Part shown: positions 36,829-46,292 of the stretch, in pieces
How positions within the stretch are numbered: position 1 is the first letter of the stretch
Layout of the letters: each line of letters opens with the position of its first letter
Translations under genes and position numbers: made by a program
Notes under the pieces: model-generated
The model's database searches: none
Seen by the model: the letters and a program-made list of their open reading frames with translations, nothing else
What the model was told of the DNA's origin: nothing
Source: JANNUT01 sp046331425
Lineage (GTDB): Bacteria > Acidobacteriota > Polarisedimenticolia > J045
Assembly: GCA_046331425.1 (NCBI GenBank)
Contig: JAXLQU010000003.1
Coordinates: forward strand, 124,001-188,000
Reading direction: 5' to 3'
DNA: 64,000 nt

Positions 36829-37104
36829 ATGGGATGCGTGCTGTTGGGTATCGCGCTGTTTCTGCCGCGCGTTGCGCTGTTCTTGCTGCTGATCTTCACC
36901 GGGTGGATCGGCCGAGCCTTCGATGGATGGGTGATCCCGGTGCTCGGTTTCATCCTCATGCCGTACAGCACGATGTGGTACACGTACGTGATGAATCGTC
37001 ACCCCGGCGACTGGGGGTTCTGGCAGGTGCTGTTCATGGTGCTGGCGGTCTTGATGGATCTGAGTTCGCACGGTTGGTTCGCACGGTCGCGGCGCAAGGA
37101 TTGA
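36829..37104 (+). CDS. Small membrane protein, unknown function
   Basis: A 91-residue protein starting at an ATG with a strong GAGGAGG site. It contains three likely membrane segments (VLLGIALFLPRVALFLLLIF, WVIPVLGFILMPYSTMWYTY, FWQVLFMVLAVLMDL) and ends in a basic cytoplasmic tail (RSRRKD). No motif gives a function. It is divergent from the lysine fusion gene and converges on the DUF5916 gene. Confidence 0.75.
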   Translation: MGCVLLGIALFLPRVALFLLLIFTGWIGRAFDGWVIPVLGFILMPYSTMWYTYVMNRHPGDWGFWQVLFMVLAVLMDLSSHGWFARSRRKD

Positions 37105-37131
37105 CACGCGACACGCGCTGGGCGTCGGCAC

Positions 37132-39390
37132 TCAGAGCTGCCAAGCGTATCCGAGCTTGAAAAAGACAGTCGTTTGTTTCTCGGGCACGAAGCCGAGTTG
37201 CTCGGCGGGCGGCAATGCGCCGCAGGTTTGGCAGTTGGTCGCACCCAGGTAAAGCACGGTCAGCGGGTTGAGTTTGTACGAAAAGAGCAACTGCGTGAAC
37301 TCATCGCGGCTACGCGCCTCGACGGGAAAATCGTACAGGCTCGAATCGCGGTCGACCTGAGTGCTCTGTACGATCGCTCGCAGAAAGGCGCGCGGTGTGA
37401 ACTGGTACACAACCTTGCCGTCGATCTGGCGGACGGTGAAGAGCCAGCCCTCGTCGACCGAAAGACGTTGACGCGTGTATTCGCCGCCAATGAAGAAGTG
37501 TCGTCCGAGATTGAGTGTGAACTCGGGGTTCACCTCCAAGAGGTCGGCAAGCCGTGCGCCGGCGAAGTCGATCGTCTCGCCCACGCTGGTGTCGATCGAG
37601 CTGGTGAACGCGCCGTTCCAGCGCACGTTCACAAACGCTCTGACCAGATTCTGATCGAAGTATCGATCGGCGAACAGCTCGCGTTGCCGGATTAGGCGCA
37701 GATCGACAAACGACTGGAGCGGGCCGTTGAACTGCGCTCGCGCTTGCACCACGTCGTTGGTTGGCCGCCCAGCGTCGTTCTCGGTCTTCTCGACCGCAAG
37801 CGAGTACTGTTGCCGCTTCCAAAACGAGCCGGCGTCGCCCCACACGATTCTTCCCGCCTCGCCTGTCGCGCTTTGCAGATCGACACGGGCCACGAATCCG
37901 CTGTCGGCGCGAAAGCCGGGAGCGAACCGCAGCCAACCGACTGAGGCGAACCACTCTCGGGTGCGGTGCTCGTATCTGAAGACACTGGCGCTGCCGCTGG
38001 GTGTGCGGTCGACCTCGAGGGGATCTACTACGTCCTTCGGATAGCGGCTCGAGGATTGGAGGTACTGCACGGTCACGGTATCGCTGTTGGTCAAGAGAAT
38101 CCGCGCGTCGGCGCCACCGAGAGTGTGGTGGTAGTCGTCCCCCTTTCGGCCGGTGAAAAGCAGACCGAACGTCGAGCGACTGCCGATGTCGCGCCGCCAG
38201 CGCAGCACCGCGCCATCGTTGGAACGATCGTCGAGTCGAATCAGGCGCGAACCTTGATTGCTCGGCAGCAACAAACTGGTTGCTGCATCGCGCACGATGA
38301 ACACACCGAGTGCGTTCGCACCCGCCTTGCCCGTTAGCTTGACGCCGTAGTCCGGATCGACGACGCTGCGCGTGTAGACGGCGCTGATCGGGGTCTTGAA
38401 GAAGTCGGCACCCTCCAAAAAGAACGGGCGTTTCTCCGGGAAGAAGAGCGTGAAGCGACTATTCACCGCCAGTTGCAGCGCGTCGGCCTCGACCTGCGAG
38501 AAGTCGGGGTTGATCGCAGCACCCAGCGTGAGATTCGGCGTGATTCCCCAGCGTGCGGTCAAGCCCAGTTGGCCGAGTGTGTTGCTCGACATCGAGTCGC
38601 TGCCCGCCGCAGTCACGCGATCTTTTGTCACGATCGCGGTTGGATCCAATTCGATATCCCGCCCCGGTGCGATACCCGCCAACCCCGACAGTTTTCCGGC
38701 CTGACACAAGAAGCAGTTCCGACTGCGCTCCAACGGCACGGCGTGGTAACGCTGTCGAACGGAGCGAGGCCGACCGCGATACGGCACGAAACTCCACGTT
38801 TGCTGCTCGACCCCTCGCGGAAATCGTAACGACGTAAACGGAATCTCGAACTCGACGGTGTAGCCGGCCGGATCGATTCGCCCTGCCACCGTCCAGATTG
38901 CATCCCAGGAAAAATCCTCGTCAGACGCTCCTGAGAATGCGAACGACCCCGAGGCGGGAGAGCCGACACCATTCACCACCATGTCGGCCTGGACGCCCAG
39001 CGGGTTGGACATGAAAGCGAATCCTCGGCGCTGATCATCGAAGGTATCGAGCACGAAGCCGACCTGATCGTTGCGTGAGATCTGATCGCGGTCCGAAAGC
39101 TGCGCGCGAATCTTGGCCGGCTCCGGGTCGTGGGCGCGAAATGCGACGTAGAGCGCGTGATCGTCGTAGACCACGAAGACCTCGGTACGAACATCGGCGG
39201 GAGCGTTTTCCGCGGGGTCGGTTTCGAAGTTCAATTCGAGCGCTGCGCGATTCTGCCAGGCCGCATCATCGAGCAGACCATCGACGCGTGGCGGCTGCGA
39301 GACACGCTCCGCCCGATACGGTGTGGGCGTTTGGCCGAAAGCAGCAACAGCGAGCAAAGAGCAACAGCAAGACCATAACAAGCGACTCAC
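37132..39390 (-). CDS. Outer-membrane protein with CBM9-like and DUF5916 barrel domains
   Basis: The 752-residue protein has a signal peptide (residues 1-19, cleaved after AAFG). A family-9 carbohydrate-binding-like domain follows (residues about 25-200: RVDGLLDDAAWQ, EVFVVYDDHALYVAFRAHD, YTVEFEIPFTSLRFP). A long beta-strand-rich region of the DUF5916 type follows and is predicted to form an outer-membrane barrel. It carries KRPFFLEGADFF and ends with the aromatic residues FFKLGYAWQL. Such proteins are common beside peptidases in Acidobacteriota and Bacteroidota and have no proven substrate. A strong terminator and the ABC/M1 gene lie upstream of it. Confidence 0.85.
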   Translation of the reverse strand: MSRLLWSCCCSLLAVAAFGQTPTPYRAERVSQPPRVDGLLDDAAWQNRAALELNFETDPAENAPADVRTEVFVVYDDHALYVAFRAHDPEPAKIRAQLSDRDQISRNDQVGFVLDTFDDQRRGFAFMSNPLGVQADMVVNGVGSPASGSFAFSGASDEDFSWDAIWTVAGRIDPAGYTVEFEIPFTSLRFPRGVEQQTWSFVPYRGRPRSVRQRYHAVPLERSRNCFLCQAGKLSGLAGIAPGRDIELDPTAIVTKDRVTAAGSDSMSSNTLGQLGLTARWGITPNLTLGAAINPDFSQVEADALQLAVNSRFTLFFPEKRPFFLEGADFFKTPISAVYTRSVVDPDYGVKLTGKAGANALGVFIVRDAATSLLLPSNQGSRLIRLDDRSNDGAVLRWRRDIGSRSTFGLLFTGRKGDDYHHTLGGADARILLTNSDTVTVQYLQSSSRYPKDVVDPLEVDRTPSGSASVFRYEHRTREWFASVGWLRFAPGFRADSGFVARVDLQSATGEAGRIVWGDAGSFWKRQQYSLAVEKTENDAGRPTNDVVQARAQFNGPLQSFVDLRLIRQRELFADRYFDQNLVRAFVNVRWNGAFTSSIDTSVGETIDFAGARLADLLEVNPEFTLNLGRHFFIGGEYTRQRLSVDEGWLFTVRQIDGKVVYQFTPRAFLRAIVQSTQVDRDSSLYDFPVEARSRDEFTQLLFSYKLNPLTVLYLGATNCQTCGALPPAEQLGFVPEKQTTVFFKLGYAWQL

Positions 39391-39462
39391 GGCGATTCCT
39401 CGACCAGGCGAGTCGATAGGCTGCCTGCGTGGCTCTCCTCACACAAGTGGGGAACGCAGAAA

Positions 39463-39489
39463 GGCAGGTAGCGCCGCACGCTACCTGCC
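39463..39489 (-). terminator. Intrinsic terminator of the ABC/M1 gene
   Basis: A perfect 11-bp stem (GGCAGGTAGCG / CGCTACCTGCC) with a 5-nt loop is followed on the minus strand by TTTCT. It starts 13 nt after the stop codon of the ABC-permease/M1 gene, as expected for a rho-independent terminator. Confidence 0.75.
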
Positions 39490-39502
39490 CGGATTCGAAT
39501 GT

Positions 39503-42500
39503 TCAGAACTTGTAAATCGAGTTGTCCTTTCGACGCAGTTGAAGCACCCGCACGTCGGGATCCAGCACCAGACGATCAGGCTCGAAGTCGCACCGGATCG
39601 TTACCGACGCCTTCTCGCCGGCAGCCAGCGTCACCGTGCTGCGCGCCTCCTTGTAGTCTGCCGATACGGGTACTGGCCCCTTGGCCGCTTCTTCATCGGT
39701 GACAGTCGCGAACCGATCTTTGAGTGCGGCGGCAACCTGGAGCGGCATCGTGCCGGTTCCCACATTGGTGACTGTCGCGGTGACGACCCAGCCGGCGCCA
39801 TCGCTCCCCTTTTCCTTCTTGACGTCGGAGAGCTTGTACTCCGGCACCACCACCTCGTAGAACCACTGCTTGACGAACGCGTCGTAGGCTTCCTGATCGG
39901 GCGCGTAGGGACGAAGTGTGGCCACGAAATCTTGCAACACGGGGTGATCGGAGTTCTTCGCGTAGGTGCGGAAGAACTGTTGAATCCCCAACAGATTCTG
40001 CTCGCGGCCCATCAAGTCTTGCAGCATCGTGAAGACCCACCCCCCCTTGTCGTAGGTAACGGTGGTATCGCCGTTTCGCGTTCCATCGACCTTGACCAGC
40101 GGGCGCTCGGAGTCGGCGAATCGATCACGGCCGTACTTCTCTTCGAGTCGTTTCATGGTCTCGATGCGCGCCTGCTCGCCGAGCTTTTCGTGAATCAGCA
40201 TGAGCGTCGAGAAGTGCGCAGTCCCCTCCGAGAGGATGTTCCCCCCGGGGAGTTTCCCTGGGTTGATGATGTTTCCCCACCACTGGTGGGCCGATTCGTG
40301 TGCAGTAACCAGGAAGGCTGCATGCGACTTGGCATCACTTTGGGTGAGAAAGCCGATTCCTTCGGAGAAAGAGATGTTGGTCGGAAATCCTTGAGCGTAG
40401 GTGGCCAGCGAGGCGAACTCCGAAACCTTGAGCGTTTCCCACGGATACGGAAAGAACCACTCGCTGTAGTAGTGACGCGCTGCATCGAGCGCCAGGCCCA
40501 TCTCGTCCACGTTGTACGGATGGCGTTGGTCGTAGAACAACTTCGTTCCCTGCCCTGTCCATTCCTTCCAACGTCCTCCAACGATGTTGAAGAACGTCAC
40601 CGGATAGTCGGTCGTCCAAACCACGGTGCGCTTGCCGCCTTCCGTTTTCTCGCTGGCGATTCGCCCAACCGAGTTGAACTGGAACTCGTCGGGACCAGTG
40701 ATCGAGATTCGAACCGGGAAAGGCTCATCGGCGCCGAAGGCCGAAGGGGTCGGACCGACGTAGGCATCATCCGGGTAGTCGCGTGGCTCCAGTTTCGTGT
40801 CGTCGTCGGAGCCCACCTCTTCCATGAAGCCGATCGTCGGTACGAATGTGGGGCCGAAGCTGGTCAGCACGACGCTCGAAGGCATCACGAACTCGGAGGC
40901 GCCACCACCGTTGCGCGAGATGCTGTTGGGAAGTTGCCCATCGAACTGAAAACCGAATCGCACCGTATCGCCAGGCTTCATGGCAGACGCCGGTGTGAAG
41001 ACGAGCAGTTTGGCGCGGTCTTCGGGCGTGACGTCCTTCCCGTCAAGCGTCCAGTGCACGTTGCTCCAGTGTGCGCCGGCCGTCACCGGGAACTTGGGCA
41101 GCGTGACCTGCTGATGATTGAGCAGGTCGTAGTAACCCTTCACCGAAAATCGGTGCGCCGCAGGGTCGATCGTCACGTCCAGGTCGGCGTTGGCGATGCG
41201 CGGCGTCTTGGCCTCGAACCACGTGATGAAGTTCTTCTGGCGATACTCCTTCATCTTGCTGAGCATGCCTTTGCCCTGCATGCCGTTGTACGACTGCACT
41301 GCCAGGGCGATTACCAGCAGCAGTGGTACGGCTCCGATCGCCAGCGCCTTGAGGAGCGAGATGAACAACGGACGGGGCGCCAGTCGATGCAGGATCCGCT
41401 GCGGATCGGATTCGACGCGTGGATAGAAGCGCACGGCCAGGACCAAGAACACGATCGTCCCGGTGAGCGCGGCCAGACGATTCATCACCAACGCGCTACG
41501 GTCGATCTCGAAGACGCTGATGTCGCTCCACTGCAACGACCCCCACAAAGGCCAGTTCAACGCCCACGTGAGTTTGCCGAACCCGACCCCCATGCCGGTC
41601 AACACCACCACACCGAGGCCGATCGCGTAGCTCGCGTAGCGATTGGCGGTGAGCGAGTAGACAAAACTGATGAACGATGTCCACAACAGGAATGTCGGCA
41701 CCAACATCAAACCCCAAACTACGAGAAACGGTGTGAACTCGAGCGGAGTCTTGTGCTGATACAACAGCGCGATCGCGCCCCCCAGGAACGTCGCTGTCAA
41801 GACCACCACCGCCACCAAACTGTTGGCCAGCGACTTGCCGGCGAGGACTGCGAATGTCTTGACAGGTGATGCGTAGTAGACCGGGGCCAGTCCAGCGCTG
41901 CGTTCACGTTGCAATGACTCGACGGTGTAGAACATCAACAGCAGAACCAACCAGAAGCTGACCTGTCCGAATGTCGAGACGGCGAACTGACCCGACGTGA
42001 TCAATGCCTGCGACTCGAGCCAGCCGCGCTGATAGAGCGAACTCACCAGAACATTCGCCAGGATCATCGGCGCGAACAAATAAAGCCCCGGCTGAAACAA
42101 CAGGTTTCGCGCTTCGGCCCGTGCAATCTCGAGTGTTTGACGCCACAGGGTCGGTACACGCCAGGACATCTGTAGCGTGCTCATCCGGAGTGCGCCCAGC
42201 GGCGGGGCGGCGGCCGGTGCGTTCGCGATCGCCGTTCCGATCGGAAGGCCGTCAGGTCCGAGTCGTACCGACGCGCCTCGCAACCGTTGGCCGATTGTCC
42301 ACTGCCCGAGCAGCACGCCGGCGACTCCGATCGCGGTGTAGAGCAATCGCGTGATAACGAACAGAGAGTCGGTCGTGATCGGCTGCAAATTGTAGAACGC
42401 CACCCCTCGATCGACTTTCAGCCAGACCTGGTTGAGCCAACGGAATCCCGAAGGATCGAGCGCCTGGATCGTACGATCGATGGCCGGGCTGAGATCCTCC

Positions 42501-43129
42501 GGCAACCACGGGCCAAAAATGAAAAACACGATGTAGCCCCAAACTGTTACCGGGACCAAGAACACCAGAATCGGTCTGCGCCATCGGGCGCCGATGAAGA
42601 ACGCGACGCCCGCCAGAAATATCGCCGCCGGGAGGCAAAACATGACGGCCGGCCACAAGTAGTTCCCGAAGTGAAACAGGCCGCGGAACTTCTCGGCATC
42701 GGCATTGGGAACAATGTGATTGAAGAACATTGCCAAGAACGTGTGCGCGAGAAACGCCACAGAGAACGCCGCGAACGGCGCGAGAAACTTCCCCCAAACG
42801 TACTCCACCGGCTTCAAGCGCGTGGTGTGCAGGATCTCGCCGATTTTGTCCTCGTCATCGCGAATCACCGGCATCCCGCAACTGATCGCAAAGAAGAAGC
42901 TGTACATCAGAATGAAGAAGACCGACTGCTGCACCGCTTGGGTGAACATCGACGTTACATGCGACTTGGTGCCGCCGACATCGCTGTCGCCCGAGCCGAC
43001 GGTGACGTTCCCGGACGAGAGCCCCCATGTGGCAATGAGCGCCAGAATCACCATCACCCAGAACAGCGGGCGTTTGAACTGGGCCACGAAATCAACCCAG
43101 AACACGGCCCTGAAGCGACGCCCGATCAT
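39503..43129 (-). CDS. ABC-2 transporter permease fused to an M1-type aminopeptidase
   Basis: The 1208-residue protein has two sets of ABC-2-type membrane segments in the first 600 residues. A large M1-family (gluzincin) domain follows with zinc motif HESAHQWW (His944, Glu945, His948) and a downstream Glu968 in LSEGTAHF, that is HExxH-x19-E. A GGASEF segment (about residue 738) stands where M1 enzymes carry the GxMEN substrate motif. The C-terminal part is a beta domain. The peptidase follows a membrane segment near residue 605, so it probably faces the periplasm. The ATG overlaps the stop of the ATPase gene (ATGA), so the pair forms one transporter-peptidase complex. Substrate unknown. Confidence 0.9.
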   Translation of the reverse strand: MIGRRFRAVFWVDFVAQFKRPLFWVMVILALIATWGLSSGNVTVGSGDSDVGGTKSHVTSMFTQAVQQSVFFILMYSFFFAISCGMPVIRDDEDKIGEILHTTRLKPVEYVWGKFLAPFAAFSVAFLAHTFLAMFFNHIVPNADAEKFRGLFHFGNYLWPAVMFCLPAAIFLAGVAFFIGARWRRPILVFLVPVTVWGYIVFFIFGPWLPEDLSPAIDRTIQALDPSGFRWLNQVWLKVDRGVAFYNLQPITTDSLFVITRLLYTAIGVAGVLLGQWTIGQRLRGASVRLGPDGLPIGTAIANAPAAAPPLGALRMSTLQMSWRVPTLWRQTLEIARAEARNLLFQPGLYLFAPMILANVLVSSLYQRGWLESQALITSGQFAVSTFGQVSFWLVLLLMFYTVESLQRERSAGLAPVYYASPVKTFAVLAGKSLANSLVAVVVLTATFLGGAIALLYQHKTPLEFTPFLVVWGLMLVPTFLLWTSFISFVYSLTANRYASYAIGLGVVVLTGMGVGFGKLTWALNWPLWGSLQWSDISVFEIDRSALVMNRLAALTGTIVFLVLAVRFYPRVESDPQRILHRLAPRPLFISLLKALAIGAVPLLLVIALAVQSYNGMQGKGMLSKMKEYRQKNFITWFEAKTPRIANADLDVTIDPAAHRFSVKGYYDLLNHQQVTLPKFPVTAGAHWSNVHWTLDGKDVTPEDRAKLLVFTPASAMKPGDTVRFGFQFDGQLPNSISRNGGGASEFVMPSSVVLTSFGPTFVPTIGFMEEVGSDDDTKLEPRDYPDDAYVGPTPSAFGADEPFPVRISITGPDEFQFNSVGRIASEKTEGGKRTVVWTTDYPVTFFNIVGGRWKEWTGQGTKLFYDQRHPYNVDEMGLALDAARHYYSEWFFPYPWETLKVSEFASLATYAQGFPTNISFSEGIGFLTQSDAKSHAAFLVTAHESAHQWWGNIINPGKLPGGNILSEGTAHFSTLMLIHEKLGEQARIETMKRLEEKYGRDRFADSERPLVKVDGTRNGDTTVTYDKGGWVFTMLQDLMGREQNLLGIQQFFRTYAKNSDHPVLQDFVATLRPYAPDQEAYDAFVKQWFYEVVVPEYKLSDVKKEKGSDGAGWVVTATVTNVGTGTMPLQVAAALKDRFATVTDEEAAKGPVPVSADYKEARSTVTLAAGEKASVTIRCDFEPDRLVLDPDVRVLQLRRKDNSIYKF

Positions 43130-44022
43130 CCTTTCACGACTGCCGTCGCTGCGGCTTGGTCGCCCATGATCAAGAGGTACGCATCCTCCAAGGTCGGCGT
43201 CACCGACTCGAAGCCGTCGGGGACACTTCCATCGGTAGCGTGCAGCCGAACGCGATGCCGGCCCTCGAAGAAGACCGCCTGTGCGACGCGGCGCCCGGCT
43301 TGAAGTTGGGCCAGCGCTTCTGCGGTCACCGTGCCCTCGAAGATCTGGCCGGCCAGGGAACGTTTGGCATCGGATGGCGTCGTTTGCGCAACGACCCGTC
43401 CGCCACGAATGATCGCGAATCTGGGGCAGAGCATCGCAACGTCTTCCACGATGTGGGTCGACAGCAGGACGGTGCGCCCTTCGGCCAACTCCGCCAGCAA
43501 CCCGTAAAACCGCAAGCGTTCCTCAGGGTCCAGCCCGGCCGTCGGCTCATCGACGATCAAGAGCCCAGGGTTGCCGGCGATCGCTTGCGCGATCCCGAGT
43601 CGCTGCTTCATGCCGCCCGAGTAACCTTTGACCTTGCGCTTGGCCGCGAACGAGAGGTTGACGCGCGCCAGGAGTTCGTCGACCAGTTTCTTCGCTCCCT
43701 GCGGGGCCTCGACCCCCTTGAGCGTCAGGAGATGCGAGAGCATCTGCTCACCCGTCAGGTGCGGATAGAACCCGAATTCTTGCGGCAGATAACCCAACTG
43801 CGGTCGCAGTGCGGCAGGGTTTTCGATGATGTTCAACGAGCCGAGCATGGCGCTCCCCGAGGTCGGCTCGAGCAAACCGGACAGAATTTTCATGAATGTC
43901 GACTTGCCGGCTCCGTTAGGGCCGAGCAGTCCGAACATCCCGGGAGGGATATCGAGATTGATTCCTTGAAGAGCGGCGACAGGTCCTGGGTAGATCTTGG
44001 TCAGATTGCGAACGCTCAGCAT
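43126..44022 (-). CDS. ABC transporter ATP-binding protein
   Basis: Started at the ATG 44022 (GGAGGA 8 nt upstream), the product is 298 residues. It has Walker A GPNGAGKST, signature YSGGMKQRLG, Walker B LLIVDEPTAGLDPEER and a switch histidine in LLSTHIVEDV. It is of the DrrA/NatA export type. A longer frame continues upstream of this ATG but lacks a ribosome-binding site and overlaps the divergent kinase gene. It energises the ABC-permease/M1 fusion encoded immediately downstream with a 4-nt overlap. Confidence 0.92.
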   Translation of the reverse strand: MLSVRNLTKIYPGPVAALQGINLDIPPGMFGLLGPNGAGKSTFMKILSGLLEPTSGSAMLGSLNIIENPAALRPQLGYLPQEFGFYPHLTGEQMLSHLLTLKGVEAPQGAKKLVDELLARVNLSFAAKRKVKGYSGGMKQRLGIAQAIAGNPGLLIVDEPTAGLDPEERLRFYGLLAELAEGRTVLLSTHIVEDVAMLCPRFAIIRGGRVVAQTTPSDAKRSLAGQIFEGTVTAEALAQLQAGRRVAQAVFFEGRHRVRLHATDGSVPDGFESVTPTLEDAYLLIMGDQAAATAVVKG

Positions 44023-44161
44023 GGGGCGAGTCCTCCGGAAGATCCGATGGCCAAACAACGCCGGTGTACGTCGATTCTTACGCGCAGTGATAGTCTGGCG
44101 GTTGCCAGCGGTCGCCGTGCCAGGCCCGACGACCCGTTGTTGTGCACCAAGCCCGCGCGAG

Positions 44162-46192
44162 ATGACCGGCATGAAGCTGTCACTACTAGCAGCAAGCACA
44201 CTTTGGGGGCTGTTGCGGCGGGCAAAGATCGACCCACCAGGAGGGTCGCGCGATACCTCCTCCACGACCGATGAGGCCGAGTTCGAAGCGACCTCGCGAC
44301 GACTGCGAAACCTCATCGACCGACTCGATGTCATTGTTTGGGAAGCCGACCCCCACAGCTTCAACTTCTCCTTTGTAAACCGTGCCGCGGAGCGGGTGCT
44401 CGGCTATCCCGTCGTGCAGTGGCTTCGTAGTCCCACGTTCTGGCAATCGCGGTTGCATCCCGATGATCGCGAGCGTGTTCTCAGTTACTGCCGCGAGGAA
44501 ATGCGCCGCGGCCGCGATCATGAGTTGGAGTACCGGGTCGTCGCCGCCGATGGTCGAGTGGTTTGGCTGCGTGACCTGATTCAAGTCATCAAGAACAGCG
44601 AGGGACACCCCATCGGAATGGTCGGCGTGATGCTCGACATCACCGACCAACGTAACGCCGAGACCAAGCTGCAACTCTCCGAGGAGCGGTTTCGCAGCAT
44701 TTTCCACAACGCTGCCTACGCGATGTGTTTCATTGGTGTCGACGGGGCGATCCTCGATGCCAACCAGGCGATGGCCCAGATGCTCGGCTACGACTCGCCG
44801 CGCCAACTTCTCGACTTGAACGCCTTTGAGGACGTCTACCGGGATGCCGACGAGCATCGCCAACTGTTGACCCAGATCTCCGATGGTCGTTCGACGCCGT
44901 ATGCCGATGTCGAGTGGAAACGAGCCGACGGACGGCCGCTCTCGGTGCGCGTTACCGTCCGCCCCGAACGCAACGCCAGCGGCGACGTGGTGGCCTTCGA
45001 GATGATCTCCGAGAATGTCACCGATCGCCGAGCGCTCGAGCACCAGTTGCACGAAGCGCAGAAGCTGGAAGCAATCGGACGCTTGGCCGGCGGTATCGCC
45101 CATGATTTCAACAATCTTCTGACGGTTATCTCAGGCTATGCGGCGCTGCTGCAGGAGCGGCTCGGAGGCGACGATGGTTCGCTACGGTACGCCGATGGAA
45201 TCGTGCGAGCCTCGGAACGGGCCGCTGCGTTGACGCAACAGCTTCTGGCCTTCGGACGCCGCCAGGTGCTGCAACCGAAGGTCGTGCAGATGAACGGCGT
45301 GATTGCCGATCTGGATCGAATGCTGCGTCGTTTGATCGGTGAAGATATCGAGTTGGTGACTCTGCTCGATCCCGCCGCATCTCCGGTACGCGTCGATCCT
45401 GCGCAACTCGAGCAGGTCGTGATGAATCTCGTGCTCAACGCACGCGATGCCATGGAGGGCGGTGGATCGGTCACGTTGGAGACACGGAACGTCACGCTGA
45501 ACGCCGCCGACGTCGAGGACCGGGTTGGGTTGAGCCCTGGTATGTACGTGCAGCTCAGCGTTTCGGACACCGGGCGAGGCATGGACAACGAGACGTTGCG
45601 CCACATCTTCGAGCCGTTTTACAGCACCAAGCAACCCGACAAGGGAAGTGGCCTGGGGCTGGCTACGGTTTACGGGATCGTGCGGCAGAGCGGAGGGCAC
45701 ATTGCGGTGACCAGTGAACCTGGCGCCGGGTCGCGGTTCACGATCTTCCTGCCCCAATGTCTCGATCCGATTGCGGCCGCGCCACCGGCCGAACCCGCGC
45801 GCGAGGCACCGCGCGGCACAGAGACAGTTCTGGTCGTCGAGGACGAGGAAGCGGTTCGATCGCTGACCTGTCAGGTGTTGCGCTCCAAAGGGTATGCGGT
45901 CCTGGAGGCGCGACATGGGGCCGACGCACTGGACGTCGTCACCAATCATCCGCAGCCAATCCAACTACTGCTGACCGACCTCGTGATGCCCCAGATTGGC
46001 GGCAAGGAACTCGCTCAGCGGCTCATGGCCGACCGCACCGACCTGCGCGTGCTCTATGTCTCCGGCTACAGCGACCAGATCCTGTTCGGCGCAGAGGATC
46101 TGGGATCGGCAGCGACATTTCTGCAAAAGCCGTTCTCGCCGGACCGCCTCGCGCGCAAGGTGCGCGAAATCCTCGATCGTCCGATCGCCTGA
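44162..46192 (+). CDS. PAS-domain histidine kinase with C-terminal receiver
   Basis: From the ATG at 44162 (44171 is an alternative) the protein has 676 residues. Two PAS/PAC domains (about 45-170 and 175-295) precede a HisKA-type domain with His314 in AGGIAHDFNNLLTVISGY. HATPase_c with GSGLGLATVYGIV and a receiver with Asp606 in LLLTDLVMPQIGG follow. There are no membrane segments apart from a possible short N-terminal hydrophobic stretch. The IAHDFNNLL motif with a C-terminal receiver is the common nitrogen-regulator-like hybrid class; no partner regulator is adjacent. It is divergent from the ABC/M1 operon with a 139-nt gap. Confidence 0.9.
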   Translation: MTGMKLSLLAASTLWGLLRRAKIDPPGGSRDTSSTTDEAEFEATSRRLRNLIDRLDVIVWEADPHSFNFSFVNRAAERVLGYPVVQWLRSPTFWQSRLHPDDRERVLSYCREEMRRGRDHELEYRVVAADGRVVWLRDLIQVIKNSEGHPIGMVGVMLDITDQRNAETKLQLSEERFRSIFHNAAYAMCFIGVDGAILDANQAMAQMLGYDSPRQLLDLNAFEDVYRDADEHRQLLTQISDGRSTPYADVEWKRADGRPLSVRVTVRPERNASGDVVAFEMISENVTDRRALEHQLHEAQKLEAIGRLAGGIAHDFNNLLTVISGYAALLQERLGGDDGSLRYADGIVRASERAAALTQQLLAFGRRQVLQPKVVQMNGVIADLDRMLRRLIGEDIELVTLLDPAASPVRVDPAQLEQVVMNLVLNARDAMEGGGSVTLETRNVTLNAADVEDRVGLSPGMYVQLSVSDTGRGMDNETLRHIFEPFYSTKQPDKGSGLGLATVYGIVRQSGGHIAVTSEPGAGSRFTIFLPQCLDPIAAAPPAEPAREAPRGTETVLVVEDEEAVRSLTCQVLRSKGYAVLEARHGADALDVVTNHPQPIQLLLTDLVMPQIGGKELAQRLMADRTDLRVLYVSGYSDQILFGAEDLGSAATFLQKPFSPDRLARKVREILDRPIA

Positions 46193-46232
46193 ACGATTGA
46201 CTTAAGGCTGGGGTCTTCATACCTTGAGCGCC

Positions 46233-46275
46233 CCCCGGGCCGACCGGGGTGTCCCCCGCCTCTCCGCGGGCGGGG
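46233..46275 (+). terminator. Two GC-rich hairpins between the kinase and the peptide transporter
   Basis: Hairpin one is CCCCGG-GCCGA-CCGGGG (46233-46249). Hairpin two has 7-bp arms CCCCGCC / GGCGGGG (46254-46275) around an 8-nt loop. They sit 40-80 nt after the kinase stop and just before the transporter start, so they may end the kinase transcript or structure the transporter leader. No T-tract follows. Confidence 0.4.
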
Positions 46276-46292
46276 CCAGGAAGCGAGGGGTC

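Noticed and set aside
39323..41869. Very long open frame (848 codons) on the plus strand opposite the ABC/M1 gene
   Set aside because: It is antisense to a gene with clear motifs, its product is dominated by Arg, His and Gln without domains, and such frames are expected in GC-rich DNA. Similar long antisense frames opposite A2M (2506-4581), the hybrid kinase (20084-21955) and the sigma factor (54149-55531) were rejected for the same reason.
46205..46292. Riboswitch in the leader of the peptide transporter
   Set aside because: Only two plain GC-rich hairpins are visible and no known aptamer core could be recognised.
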